From contig JBKBLR010000003.1 of NCBI GenBank assembly GCA_046296195.1, forward strand, positions 76,466-140,465: a stretch of 64,000 nt of DNA, read 5' to 3'. The position numbers were made by a program, and so were the translations under genes. Numbering within the stretch: position 1 is the stretch's first letter; each line of letters starts with the position of its first letter. This DNA is from Amphiplicatus sp046296195 (lineage in GTDB: Bacteria; Pseudomonadota; Alphaproteobacteria; Caulobacterales; Parvularculaceae). Shown in pieces: positions 8,689 through 17,235 of this stretch. The notes under the pieces were generated by a model, which was not told the origin of the DNA, did no database searches, and saw nothing but the letters and a program-made list of their open reading frames with translations.

Positions 8689-9305
8689 CCCGCCGCCCTT
8701 TGCTGATGGTCGTGCGCCCGGCGCGCCGCATAGTCCTGCAATGACGCCACGCCCCGCTCCTTCGCCTCAAAGAGGCTTTCAAGATGTTCCCGGCTGTTGA
8801 CGATGCCCATCGAGGCGATGCGCCCCTGCTCGTCGATCAGGACCGCGTAGGGAAGCTTCGCCACGGAGAAGGCGCGCCCGAGCGGTTCTGAGAGCACATA
8901 AGGAAGGCGCTCGAATTTCTGCTCACTTATATAGCTGCGGTGCCGGGCAGGGTCGCCGCCGTCGCTGGCGATGACGACCTTCACCCACGCGCGCTCCGCC
9001 TCGGCGACGCGCCGGAGGATGGGCGAGAGCGCCTTGCAGACAGGGCATTCGGGAGACGTGAAGAAGAGGAGCGTGCTCTCAGCCGCCGCGCCGCCGATGT
9101 CGACCCTTGCGCCGTCGATCGTTTCGACCGCCATCGCGGGCGCCGGATCGCCGACCCTGAGGCGCTGATTGACGGCGAGCGCGCCCGCCGGCGCGATGCG
9201 TTCGTGAAGAACGCCGATCTGCCGCGCAAGGGCGAAGCACATGAAGGCGAGCCCGGCGACCAGAACGAGCAGCAGGATCTGCGAGGCGATGAGCGCGCCG
9301 ATCAT
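8685..9305 (-). CDS. mauD: MauD-like thioredoxin-fold accessory protein
   Basis: Protein of 206 residues with one N-terminal membrane anchor (about 4-28), then a periplasmic thioredoxin-like domain whose active site is 'SPECPVCKAL' (C87-P-V-C90). MauD proteins are needed for correct disulfide formation in the cysteine-rich small subunit of TTQ amine dehydrogenases. Its start overlaps the mauE stop by 4 bases and its stop overlaps the aauA start by 4 bases, so translation with its client is coupled. In Alcaligenes faecalis the homologous gene is called aauD. Confidence 0.93.
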   Translation of the reverse strand: MIGALIASQILLLVLVAGLAFMCFALARQIGVLHERIAPAGALAVNQRLRVGDPAPAMAVETIDGARVDIGGAAAESTLLFFTSPECPVCKALSPILRRVAEAERAWVKVVIASDGGDPARHRSYISEQKFERLPYVLSEPLGRAFSVAKLPYAVLIDEQGRIASMGIVNSREHLESLFEAKERGVASLQDYAARRAHDHQQRAAG

Positions 9306-9844
9306 GGCGTGCTCCTCGTCGCACGCGCCCGCGCCGCATTGCCGAGGATCGCCTCAAATCCCGCGTAAAGCGCGGCGGCGGCGGCGGCGAAAAGACCGAC
9401 GGACACGAAGTCAAAGGGGCCGAGTGCGCGCGATGCCGTCGGCGCCGCGGCGACGAGCGCAAAAGAGACCAGCGCGGCGTTGCGCCAGACCTGTCCCGCC
9501 GACAGCCCCTCCCCGGCGCGCCCGAAGACGCATCCGCACTCAATGTCGCGTCGCCCGAGCGCCAGATTGAATGCGATCGCAGCGCCATAAGCCGTGAAAA
9601 GAGCCGCCGCGAGCAGTCCCGCCTCGAAACGACAGGACGGCGCCAGCAGACCCGCGGCCGCAGCAGCTTGAGCTATGATCAGGATCGGCGCCGCGACGAC
9701 GCCGGCGCCTGGAGGCAGCAGTTTATAGGCTTCGACCGCCGCTGCGAAACGCCTGAGGTCGCGCGCCTGATGCGCCGCCGACGCCGCCAGCAATCCCGTA
9801 AGCGGCAGGGCGGCTGCGAGCGACAGGGCTGGATCGATCAGCAT
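9302..9844 (-). CDS. mauE: MauE-like membrane protein for amine dehydrogenase maturation
   Basis: About 180 residues, with four or five hydrophobic segments and the conserved cytoplasm/periplasm-facing motif 'RRDIECGCVFG' (around 110-120), the hallmark of MauE. MauE works with MauD in export or folding of the TTQ small subunit, possibly passing reducing or oxidising equivalents across the inner membrane (a DsbB/DsbD-like role). The start chosen, ATG 9844 (MLIDPA), has GAGGA 8 bases upstream. ATG 9859 overlaps the aauB stop as ATGA but has no good ribosome site, so it is the alternative. The stop overlaps mauD by 4 bases. Confidence 0.9.
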   Translation of the reverse strand: MLIDPALSLAAALPLTGLLAASAAHQARDLRRFAAAVEAYKLLPPGAGVVAAPILIIAQAAAAAGLLAPSCRFEAGLLAAALFTAYGAAIAFNLALGRRDIECGCVFGRAGEGLSAGQVWRNAALVSFALVAAAPTASRALGPFDFVSVGLFAAAAAALYAGFEAILGNAARARATRSTP

Positions 9845-9855
9845 GCCGACCATCC

Positions 9856-11088
9856 TCATCTCGACGCGATGGCCGCAAAGGGCGTCATCACGATCTCGCC
9901 GCCGATGCGGCGCACCCAAGCGCCCGTCTTCGCATTGTAGACATCGAAGCTGAAATCGGGCCGCGCGGCGACAAGGAGCGGTTCGGCGCCCGCCGTCACC
10001 TCGATGATGGTCGCTTCCGCCTGCAGCTTTAGGCGGTTCACAAAACTCCTCGTTTTCGGGTCGATGACCCAGACCTCGTCGCCGCCGGTGTCGTGATCGT
10101 CGACCGTTTCGGTCGCGCGCATGATGAGATAGAGCCGGCCGGCGTCGTCGCGCGCTGCGAGCTGCCAGCCCGACGGCAGGCGCTTGCCCGATCCTTCCGC
10201 TTTGTTTGACAGCCCCGGAATCCGGTCGCGCCAGCTCTTCCTTTTCATCTCAGCCGGCGGCGCCGGTATCGCCCACGCCTCGCCGGCGATCGCTTCCGGG
10301 CCGGAGAGATCGATCGGCTGGATTTTGCCCGCATAGGTGGGAAAATAGGCGACATTATCGATGATTGCCGGCCGCGTGAACATCGGATCGTTGTCGATAT
10401 CGGTGAACGGCGCGCTCATCGTCTGCGACACGAACCGGCCGCTTGCATCGAGCTTTGTTGATGCGACGCCGCCATTGCCGCAAAGGCTCGCAAAGCCGGT
10501 CGGGCGCAAGGCGAAGGCGTGTACGCAGCCTGGAATGTCGACCTCGCTGGCGACGCGGCGATTGACGAGATCAACGACGGTCACCGACGCGGCGGGGGTG
10601 AAATTATAGACGAATGCGAAGCGCTCATCGGCCGAGAGCTGAAAGGCGCCGGCTTCGGTGAGCGTCTGGGCGCGTTTCCCGCCGGGCAAGACAACCTCGC
10701 CCTTAACGCTCAAGGTCGCCTTGTCGTAAATGGTGAGGACGTCGGTTCGCTCGCCGCGCTGGCCGCGAGAATAGAAGGTTTCGACGACATAAAGCTCGGG
10801 CCGCGCCTTCCCGGCGGCGAAAAAGCCGAATTGCGCCGCGCTGATCGATCCTTTGTGATGCTGTGTTTCGGCCGCAACGTCCGCGATGACGACCTTGCCG
10901 CTTTCGATGCCGAAGAAATTCGGATCGACGAGAAAGACATATCCAGGCGGATAGTCCGCCGGCAAAACACCGACGGCCGGCGTCGGTTCGACGGGGAGTT
11001 CAGCAGCCGCCGCGCCGAGCATCGCCGCGACGCTCGCTGCGGCGCCGCACGCACGCCGGCCGATCAGTCCAAGCTTCATTGCGCCCAT
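9856..11088 (-). CDS. aauB: aromatic amine dehydrogenase heavy chain (beta-propeller)
   Basis: Protein of 410 residues with a signal peptide (MKLGLIGRR, hydrophobic core, cleavage near GAAAAE) and a mature chain of repeated beta-blade segments ('ELYVVETFYSRGQRG', 'RTDVLTIYDKATLSV', 'VWVIDPKTRSFVNRL'). This is the seven-bladed methylamine/aromatic amine dehydrogenase heavy-chain fold. In the A2B2 holoenzyme the heavy chain shapes the substrate channel, while the quinone is on the light chain. It is the first gene of the operon, 103 bases downstream of the TetR gene, and two inverted repeats occupy the promoter region. Starts at 11088 and 11079 (M4) are both possible. Confidence 0.93.
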   Translation of the reverse strand: MGAMKLGLIGRRACGAAASVAAMLGAAAAELPVEPTPAVGVLPADYPPGYVFLVDPNFFGIESGKVVIADVAAETQHHKGSISAAQFGFFAAGKARPELYVVETFYSRGQRGERTDVLTIYDKATLSVKGEVVLPGGKRAQTLTEAGAFQLSADERFAFVYNFTPAASVTVVDLVNRRVASEVDIPGCVHAFALRPTGFASLCGNGGVASTKLDASGRFVSQTMSAPFTDIDNDPMFTRPAIIDNVAYFPTYAGKIQPIDLSGPEAIAGEAWAIPAPPAEMKRKSWRDRIPGLSNKAEGSGKRLPSGWQLAARDDAGRLYLIMRATETVDDHDTGGDEVWVIDPKTRSFVNRLKLQAEATIIEVTAGAEPLLVAARPDFSFDVYNAKTGAWVRRIGGEIVMTPFAAIASR

Positions 11089-11125
11089 CCCATCGCAACG
11101 GGCGGCCGGAAGACCACGACCGCAT

Positions 11126-11143
11126 CTAGGACTTATGTCCTAG
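11126..11143. promoter_or_regulatory. candidate operator: CTAGGAC-N4-GTCCTAG
   Basis: Perfect 7-base inverted repeat with a 4-base spacer, 38 bases upstream of the aauB start and between tetR and aauB. Its size and symmetry suit a TetR-family dimer. It would lie at or just downstream of the -10 region of an aauB promoter whose possible -35 (TTGACG, minus strand) is about 11174-11179. The link to the adjacent TetR regulator is inference. Confidence 0.55.
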
Positions 11144-11151
11144 GCGGACTG

Positions 11152-11169
11152 TGACCCGTTCCTGGGTCA
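11152..11169. promoter_or_regulatory. second inverted repeat: TGACCC-N6-GGGTCA
   Basis: Perfect 6-base arms around GTTCCT, 8 bases from the first repeat and between the possible -35 and the operator at 11126. It could be a second regulator site or a weak hairpin in the tetR 3' untranslated region. There is no T-tract on either side, so it is a poor terminator. Confidence 0.4.
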
Positions 11170-11191
11170 TCGTCAAGCGCCTTGAAACGCG

Positions 11192-11890
11192 TCAGCCCGC
11201 CGCCTTTCGCGCCGCGGGCCGGCGCGCGCTCTTCGCCGCCGGTTTCAGCCCGCGAATCGACGCTGCATCGATCGTGCGAACGAGCGAAAGAAAACTGTGC
11301 GCTGCGATATTGGCGATCGCGGGCCCGTCCTGGGCCCGGTCGCGCTTCCAGCCGATGAACATCGTGTGACCTTCGATCGAGGCCGAAATGAAAAGCGCGA
11401 GCACGTCCCGGTCGCGTTTCGAAAGATCCGGCCGCATGTCGGCGACGACACGCGCAAACGCATTGCGCTCCACATCATAGACGTAGGTCATTTCGCGTTC
11501 GGCCACAGGATCATGCGCGGCAAGACCCCAGAGCGCCGGGAAAAAGCCGGTCGTTTCCTTGGTGGCGAGGTCGCCGATGACAAAGCGGATCATGTCTTCG
11601 AGGCGCTGGTCCGGCGAGCGTTCGACGTCTTCGACGATGCGGTCGAAATCCTCGACATAACCCTGGATCACCGCCTCCAGGAGATCATGAAGGAGATCGT
11701 CCCGCTTGGCGTAATAATAAGAGAGATTGCCGACCGTCACGCCGGCGCGCTTGGCGACGTTGCGCATGGTGAGGCTCGGATAGCCTTCCTCGACGAGAAC
11801 GTCGCGCGCCGCCTCCAGAATCGCCGCCGCCGTCTGCTGACCGCGAACCGACGCCGAATTGTCGCGCCTTTGGGGACGAAGCTTTCGCAT
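11192..11890 (-). CDS. TetR-family transcriptional regulator
   Basis: Protein of 232 residues. The N-terminal helix-turn-helix is clear: 'AAILEAARDVLVEEGYPSLT' leading into 'MRNVAKRAGVTVGNLSYYY' and 'KRDDLLHDLL' (about residues 20-72). The rest is an all-helical ligand-binding domain and a basic, low-complexity tail (KPAAKSARRPAARKAAG). It is co-directional with and directly upstream of aauB. It is the obvious candidate to control the aromatic amine operon, with the ligand perhaps an arylamine, aryl acid or acyl-CoA. It might also repress itself, but no palindrome is seen in the short gap before tRNA-Leu. Confidence 0.88.
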   Translation of the reverse strand: MRKLRPQRRDNSASVRGQQTAAAILEAARDVLVEEGYPSLTMRNVAKRAGVTVGNLSYYYAKRDDLLHDLLEAVIQGYVEDFDRIVEDVERSPDQRLEDMIRFVIGDLATKETTGFFPALWGLAAHDPVAEREMTYVYDVERNAFARVVADMRPDLSKRDRDVLALFISASIEGHTMFIGWKRDRAQDGPAIANIAAHSFLSLVRTIDAASIRGLKPAAKSARRPAARKAAG

Positions 11891-11969
11891 GACCTAAGGT
11901 TACCGATCCGTCATGGCTTGGCAAGACGGGCCCCGGCGAGGCGATTTGCTCCGAACACGGATGAAGAAT

Positions 11970-12056
11970 TGGTGCGGGCGGAGGGACTCGAACCCTCACG
12001 GGCTTTCGCCCAACGGATTTTAAGTCCGTTGCGTCTACCGGTTCCGCCACGCCCGC
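11970..12056 (-). tRNA. tRNA-Leu (anticodon UAA)
   Basis: Minus-strand class II tRNA with a GCGGGCG acceptor paired to CGCCCGC, a long variable arm and encoded CCA at its 3' end (11970-11972). The anticodon stem-loop is ACGGACT-TAA-AATCCGT-like with loop CTTAAAA, anticodon TAA, read as leucine UUA codons. The T-loop GGTTCGAGTCC is intact. It lies between tetR and the MFS gene. Confidence 0.95.
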
Positions 12057-12171
12057 CCTCGATTTCGCGTTAGCATCGTCCGTCGGCGCGGCAAAGCGCC
12101 GGCGCGCCCTTGCCATCGCCGAAAACGCCGCGTAACCGGGGCGCGCCGCCCCTATTCTGCCGCATCGCGCC

Positions 12172-13419
12172 ATGCTCCGCGCCGTCGCCGCCTTGTCGCC
12201 GCTCCTTCTCGCCGCCGCGATCCTGCTCGCGGGCAACGGGCTGCAGGGCACGCTCCTCGCCGTTCGCGCCAATCTCGAGGGGTTTCCGACCGCGCTGATC
12301 GGCGTTCTCATGTCCGCCTATTTCGCCGGTTTCATTTTGGGCTGCCGGCTCAACCCTGCATTCATCAAGTCGGTCGGCCACATCAGAACCTTCGTCGCCC
12401 TCGCCTCGGTCGCCTCGGCGTCGGCGCTCGTTCACCCGATCGTCATCGACGTGCCGACATGGGCCGTGCTTCGCGGCATTACCGGATTCTGCTTCGCCGG
12501 CCTTGTGATGATCATCGAAAGCTGGATCAACGAACGCGCGACAAACGCCAATCGCGGCCGGATCCTTTCCGTCTATCGGGTGATCGACCTTTCGGCGACC
12601 ATGACCGGCAATGCGTTGCTGGCGACGGCGGACCCCGGGGATTTTCCGCTGTTCGCGACGGTGTCGATCTTGATGTCGCTCGCGCTTGTGCCCGTCGCGC
12701 TCACGCGCACCGACGCGCCGAAGCCCATCGCCACCGCGCGCCTCGACGTGCGCAAGCTGTTCCACATCTCGCCCGTCGCCGCGGTCGGGGCGCCGATGAT
12801 CGGTCTTGCGAATGCGTCCTTCTGGGGCGTCGGCGCCGTCTTTGCTCAGCAACTCGGGTATGGCAAAGAAATCATCGCCGCCTTCATCAGCGCAGTCATC
12901 GTCGGCGGCGCCTTGCTGCAATGGCCGCTCGGCTGGCTGTCGGACCGCGTCGACCGCCGCGCCGTGATGACCGGATCGGCGTTTCTCGGCGCTGCAAGCG
13001 CGGTCGCTCTGTCGCAGTTCGGCGGGTCCGGGCCGATCTACATTCTCGGTCTCGGCGCGCTCGTCGGCGCTTTCATCGTCCCGATGTTCGGGCTCGCCGC
13101 CGCGCACGCCAACGATCTGTCAGCGCCCGGCGCCGCGGTTGAAACGAACGGCGGCCTCCTCCTCCTTCATGGCTGCGGCTCGGTCGTCGGCGCAACGCTC
13201 GGCGCGGTCATGATGTCGGCCTTCGGGCCGCAGTTCCTGTTCGTCTATATCGCCGCGATCTATTTGGCGCTCGGAACTTTTTGTCTCGTTCGCATCCTCA
13301 GCCGCAAGGGCCGCCTTCCCGAACAGAAGGCGCCCTTCACGCCCGCGCCCAACATCGCCAGCCCGACCGTGTTCGAGATCGGCGCGGAAAAGCCCGAGGG
13401 AACTCCGGCGAACCCCTGA
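12172..13419 (+). CDS. MFS transporter (YcaD-like)
   Basis: Protein of 415 residues with 12 predicted membrane helices in two halves. The loop 2-3 signature is degenerate ('GCRLNPAFIKSVGHIR'), and the loop 8-9 copy is clearer ('GWLSDRVDRRAVM'). 'MIIESWINERATNANRGRIL' is typical of the YcaD-like subgroup of the major facilitator superfamily, whose substrates are unknown. It is an inner-membrane carrier. The gene stands alone, convergent with the sulfotransferase gene 3 bases away. Confidence 0.88.
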   Translation: MLRAVAALSPLLLAAAILLAGNGLQGTLLAVRANLEGFPTALIGVLMSAYFAGFILGCRLNPAFIKSVGHIRTFVALASVASASALVHPIVIDVPTWAVLRGITGFCFAGLVMIIESWINERATNANRGRILSVYRVIDLSATMTGNALLATADPGDFPLFATVSILMSLALVPVALTRTDAPKPIATARLDVRKLFHISPVAAVGAPMIGLANASFWGVGAVFAQQLGYGKEIIAAFISAVIVGGALLQWPLGWLSDRVDRRAVMTGSAFLGAASAVALSQFGGSGPIYILGLGALVGAFIVPMFGLAAAHANDLSAPGAAVETNGGLLLLHGCGSVVGATLGAVMMSAFGPQFLFVYIAAIYLALGTFCLVRILSRKGRLPEQKAPFTPAPNIASPTVFEIGAEKPEGTPANP

Positions 13420-13422
13420 CCT

Positions 13423-14907
13423 TCAGTGCAAGCCTCCGCCGCCAGCGCCGATGACTCCGCGGCGTTCAAGCGCCCGGAGCAGAGGATCGACCGCGGCGCC
13501 ATAAGCGCGCGAAGGCGCGATCGACGCGCCGTCGATCGGCGAGCGGATCCGGCGCACGCTCTCGATCGGCGCAAGTCGCTTCGTTTCGAAAAAGCGGTCG
13601 CAGGCCGGATCCGGCGACAGGCCGACGAATTTCAGGATCCGGCGGGTCTCGCGCTGCGGATCGGCGACGAGCGCCTCATAGGAAACGTCGAGCGTTTCGC
13701 CGCCGATGCGCTCGCGCCAGGCCGCGCGCAGACCCTGATAGGCGGCGAACCATTCAGCGATCTCGTCGAAGTCAAAGCTCCAGGGCCGCGCCTGATAGTT
13801 CATCCGATAGGTAGACCAGGCCGCCTCGACGGGATCGCGGTCGACGAAAACAAGCTTCGCGTAAGGAAGCATAAGCCTCAAGGCCCCGGCGAAAGCCATA
13901 AGGTCAGGGCCGCGATAAACCGTATAAAGATGGTCGCCGTAAATCTCCTTCGAGAAGGTCTCGAAATTTTCGCCGAGGCCGAGCCATGGCCGCAGTCCTT
14001 CATCGGCGAGTCTAACGACGTCGTTGACGTAAAGCGGCCGGAGATCCGAGAGCGGCCACGTCGTCATGCGCACGACCGGCGACTCGCCGGCGCCATAGAC
14101 GCGAGGATGGCTTGCGAGAATCTGCTCGACGAGCGCCGTCCCTGACCGCGTGGGGCCGATCAGGAAGATCGCGCCGCTCGACGGCGCGCCCTGGCCTCGA
14201 AACCGGTCGAACAGGTGCGGCTCGAAAGCGTCGGCCGCGTTGCGGATGAGGCCGAGGATCCGGTTCATGTCATGCGAAAACCCAGACCGTCTGAGCGCAG
14301 CGCCTTGACCGTAATGCGCGAAGGCGCGGGGCGTATCGCCAAGGGCGTGAAGCGCTTCGGCTGCAGCGTAATGGGCGTGCGCCGCGGCGACCGGATCGAG
14401 GCCGGCGGCGTTGTTCGCAAGCCCGACGGCGAAATCAACATCCGGGTCCGCGGCGGCGACGGGTTTCAGACGCATGATCGCGTCCCACGCCGCCGTCAAT
14501 CCAGGGTCGATCGCGTGGGCGCGCTTCAGCTCATGGATCGCCTGATCGACGTCGCCGAGTTCGGCCCGCACCATCCCGGCGGCGAACCATGATTGCGGCC
14601 GGTCGGGAAACCGGGAGACCAGAAGATCAGCTGAATTGCGGGCGTTTTCCTCGTCACGCGCCGAAAGGCAGGCGCCGGCCGCGAACAGAAGCGGCTCGAA
14701 GCGGTCAGGCTCCTCGATCCGCCATCGGAGCGCCGCGAGCCGCGTCGTCCACGCATCGCTCAAATTCGACGCGGCGTTGGCGATCTCGAGCCACCGGCCG
14801 CCGCGCTTCGTGTCGACGTCCTTCACGAGCGACCGGACATAATCGACCGCCTCCGCGAAGCGTCCGTCACGGTAGAGCGTGCGAATTCGATCTGCGGTTT
14901 CTGTCAT
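13423..14907 (-). CDS. TPR repeat - sulfotransferase fusion
   Basis: Protein of 494 residues. Residues about 1-230 are helical TPR-like repeats (for example 'RFPDRPQSWFAAGMVRAELG' and 'GDVDQAIHELKRAHAIDPG'). From 245 the sulfotransferase domain begins with the PAPS-binding 5' phosphosulfate loop 'IFLIGPTRSGTALVEQIL' (247-264), followed by 'LVFVDRDPVEAAWSTYRM', the 3'-phosphate-binding region. This architecture is common in alphaproteobacteria and resembles enzymes that sulfate proteins or glycans. The substrate is unknown. It is the last gene of a four-gene minus-strand unit, 3 bases after L-serine dehydratase. Confidence 0.88.
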   Translation of the reverse strand: MTETADRIRTLYRDGRFAEAVDYVRSLVKDVDTKRGGRWLEIANAASNLSDAWTTRLAALRWRIEEPDRFEPLLFAAGACLSARDEENARNSADLLVSRFPDRPQSWFAAGMVRAELGDVDQAIHELKRAHAIDPGLTAAWDAIMRLKPVAAADPDVDFAVGLANNAAGLDPVAAAHAHYAAAEALHALGDTPRAFAHYGQGAALRRSGFSHDMNRILGLIRNAADAFEPHLFDRFRGQGAPSSGAIFLIGPTRSGTALVEQILASHPRVYGAGESPVVRMTTWPLSDLRPLYVNDVVRLADEGLRPWLGLGENFETFSKEIYGDHLYTVYRGPDLMAFAGALRLMLPYAKLVFVDRDPVEAAWSTYRMNYQARPWSFDFDEIAEWFAAYQGLRAAWRERIGGETLDVSYEALVADPQRETRRILKFVGLSPDPACDRFFETKRLAPIESVRRIRSPIDGASIAPSRAYGAAVDPLLRALERRGVIGAGGGGLH

Positions 14908-14910
14908 CTG

Positions 14911-16290
14911 TCAGCATTCGACGACGTTGACGGCGAGGCCGCCTTCGCTCGTCTCCTTGTATTTGCGGGACATGTCCATGCCGGTCTGGCGCATGGTCTC
15001 GATCACCTGATCGAGCGAAACCTTGTGATGCTCCGAGGCGCGCAGGGCAAGCCGCGCGGCGTTCACCGCCTTTACGGCGCCGATCGCGTTCCGTTCGATG
15101 CAGGGGATCTGCACAAGGCCGCCGACGGGGTCGCAGGTGAGGCCGAGATTGTGCTCCATCCCGATCTCCGCCGCATGCTCGATCTGCTCCGGCGTCCCGC
15201 CCCACACCGCCGCGAGCCCGCCGGCGGCCATGGAACAGGCGACGCCGACCTCGCCCTGACAGCCCATCTCGGCGCCGGAAATCGAGGCCCGCTGCTTGTA
15301 GAGCATGCCGATGCCGGCGGCCGTCGTCAGGAAGCGGCGAACCTGCGCGGCGCTGCAGTCCCCGTCGTCTTCACAATAATGCCGGATGACCGCCGGGATG
15401 ATGCCCGCCGCGCCGTTCGTCGGCGCGGTGACGACGCGCCCGCCGGCGGCGTTTTCTTCATTCACCGCCATTGCATAGACATTGAGCCAGTCGAAAAGCT
15501 GTTCGCGTTCATTGGCGTGCGGGGCTTCAAGAAGCTTGGCGTAAAGCGCCGGCGCGCGGCGGCGGACGCCAAGGCCGCCAGGCAGGACGCCGCCGGTCTT
15601 TAAGCCCCGGTCGATGCAGTCGCGCATCGCCTTCCAGATCCGATCGAGCCCCGCCAAAGTCTCCGCGCGCGGGCGGATCGCGTCCTCGTTACGCAGGATC
15701 GCCTCCTCGATGGAGAGGTTCTCGCGCCGGCAGATGTCGAGCAGCGCCGCGGCCGATGCAAACTCGAAGGGAGCCCGGCGCCTCGACAGGATGCGATCGC
15801 CTTCCGCCGGCGTCGTCAGCTGCCGGGCGCTGGCGATGAATCCGCCGCCGACCGAATAAAATGTCTGCTCGAACAGCGGCGCGCCCGCGGCGTCAAAAAG
15901 CGTCAACCGCATTTCATTCGGGTGCACCGTCGGCGCGATGTCGCCGCGAAGGTCGATGTCTTGCTCGGGATTGAACGCAATTTCAGGCCCGCCGGCGAGC
16001 CTCAGCCTCCGGTCCGTCCTGACGCGCGCCGCCGCCGCTTCAGCTTCGTCTGGGTCGGTCTCGTCCGGCGCAAAGCCGAGGAGCCCGAGGATCGTCGCCT
16101 TGTCCGTGCCGTGACCGACGCCGGTGAGCGCCAGCGAGCCGTGCAGCGAGACATGCACGCGCGCCGCACGCGCGAGCGCGCCGGCCTCGCGCGCCTCGCC
16201 GAGGAACCGAGCCGCGATCCGCATCGGTCCGACGGTGTGCGAGCTCGACGGCCCGATGCCGATCTTGAAGATATCGAACACGCTCAGCAT
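14911..16290 (-). CDS. sdaA: L-serine dehydratase, single-chain iron-sulfur type
   Basis: Protein of 459 residues beginning 'MLSVFDIFKIGIGPSSSHT', the diagnostic N terminus of the beta domain. The alpha domain is C-terminal and has the cysteine-bearing '[4Fe-4S]' segments ('GEVGVACSMAAGG', 'NLGLTCDPVGGLVQIPCIERN'). It converts L-serine to pyruvate and ammonia in the cytoplasm, without pyridoxal phosphate. Length and domain order match the fused bacterial type. It is preceded by the CCP-like cytochrome (6-base gap) and followed by the sulfotransferase gene. Confidence 0.96.
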   Translation of the reverse strand: MLSVFDIFKIGIGPSSSHTVGPMRIAARFLGEAREAGALARAARVHVSLHGSLALTGVGHGTDKATILGLLGFAPDETDPDEAEAAAARVRTDRRLRLAGGPEIAFNPEQDIDLRGDIAPTVHPNEMRLTLFDAAGAPLFEQTFYSVGGGFIASARQLTTPAEGDRILSRRRAPFEFASAAALLDICRRENLSIEEAILRNEDAIRPRAETLAGLDRIWKAMRDCIDRGLKTGGVLPGGLGVRRRAPALYAKLLEAPHANEREQLFDWLNVYAMAVNEENAAGGRVVTAPTNGAAGIIPAVIRHYCEDDGDCSAAQVRRFLTTAAGIGMLYKQRASISGAEMGCQGEVGVACSMAAGGLAAVWGGTPEQIEHAAEIGMEHNLGLTCDPVGGLVQIPCIERNAIGAVKAVNAARLALRASEHHKVSLDQVIETMRQTGMDMSRKYKETSEGGLAVNVVEC

Positions 16291-16296
16291 GGCGCC

Positions 16297-17235
16297 CTAA
16301 TCGGCCGCGGGGCGATAACTTGCAAGATAGGCCGCCGCCGTCTCGCGATCATAGAGCGAAGCGCGGCGCGCCCGATTAAGGGCGTAGGATATTCGCAGGG
16401 CCGCAAGTTCCGCTTCGGCGATGCGGACGCGGGCGCCCTTCGCCGCCGCCGGCGCGATGGCGCGCGTCCCGGCGATGAGCTCGGCAACGGACGTCAGGTC
16501 GGCGCGCTCCTCTGGCGAGTTTGGATAGCGCTCCGCTATTCGCCCGAGCTCGGCCTGCGCGGCGAGCAAGGCGAAGTCGGCGACCACCGCATCGCCGCGA
16601 ATGAGCGCCGCATCGGCGACGGCGAGCGCACGCGCCACATGGCGCATGTCGCGGCGCGGGGTGAGGCGCACGACACCCTCCTCGCACGCGGAGGAACGCA
16701 GCGACGAGACATAGGCGACGAGCCCGTCGATCACTTCGCGCGGCGGCGGCCTGCCCTGAAATTCGTCAACGACGACGCCTTCAATGAATTTGTCGACGCC
16801 GTGCGCACGTTCGGCGCGCATCGCCAGGTCGAGGAGATCCGGTATCGGCCTGGCGTTCAGGAGGCCGTCTTCCCTCACGGCGCTGAAGATCGAGGACGTG
16901 ACGTCCGCCGTTCCCGGCTCCGTTGAAAGGCCGTCAATGAAGAAGTCGCGGTTGCCGCGCCCGTTCACATGGCAGGCGCTGCACGAAAGCCGCCCGCGTG
17001 CGGCTTGCCCGCCCAGCAGAAACGGACTGCGAAAGGCGACGCGCCCGATGTCGACCTTGTAGCGCGCTTCCTTCTCATCGGGCCGCGCCAGGCATTCGGC
17101 CGGCGCCGATGTCAGGAACGAGACGAGATCGGTCTCCGGCGCGAGCCATACGGCGTCGCTGATCGGCGCCGGTTGCGCCAGGACGCGTCCGGCGATCGCC
17201 GCCGCCGCCGCCAGCAACGCGACCTGAAGTTTCAT
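16297..17235 (-). CDS. monoheme cytochrome c, peroxidase-like N domain
   Basis: Protein of 312 residues starting at ATG 17235, which overlaps the upstream TPR gene stop by 4 bases. It has a signal peptide (cleavage near RVLAQ) and one heme site in 'GRLSCSACHVNGRGNRDFF'. The surroundings ('GRVAFRSPFLLGGQAARG') resemble the first heme domain of bacterial di-heme cytochrome c peroxidases/MauG, but no second CxxCH is present and the C-terminal half is plain helical. It is therefore not a complete peroxidase. It is a periplasmic electron carrier or a sensor-like heme protein paired with a TPR partner; function unknown. Confidence 0.75.
   Translation of the reverse strand: MKLQVALLAAAAAIAGRVLAQPAPISDAVWLAPETDLVSFLTSAPAECLARPDEKEARYKVDIGRVAFRSPFLLGGQAARGRLSCSACHVNGRGNRDFFIDGLSTEPGTADVTSSIFSAVREDGLLNARPIPDLLDLAMRAERAHGVDKFIEGVVVDEFQGRPPPREVIDGLVAYVSSLRSSACEEGVVRLTPRRDMRHVARALAVADAALIRGDAVVADFALLAAQAELGRIAERYPNSPEERADLTSVAELIAGTRAIAPAAAKGARVRIAEAELAALRISYALNRARRASLYDRETAAAYLASYRPAAD

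Noticed and set aside
12070..13107. Minus-strand frame opposite the MFS gene
   Set aside because: Highly charged and repetitive, opposite a clear 12-helix transporter.
16297..17235. Possible MauG for TTQ synthesis
   Set aside because: Only one CxxCH is present and it is 5 kb from aauB in an unrelated operon.
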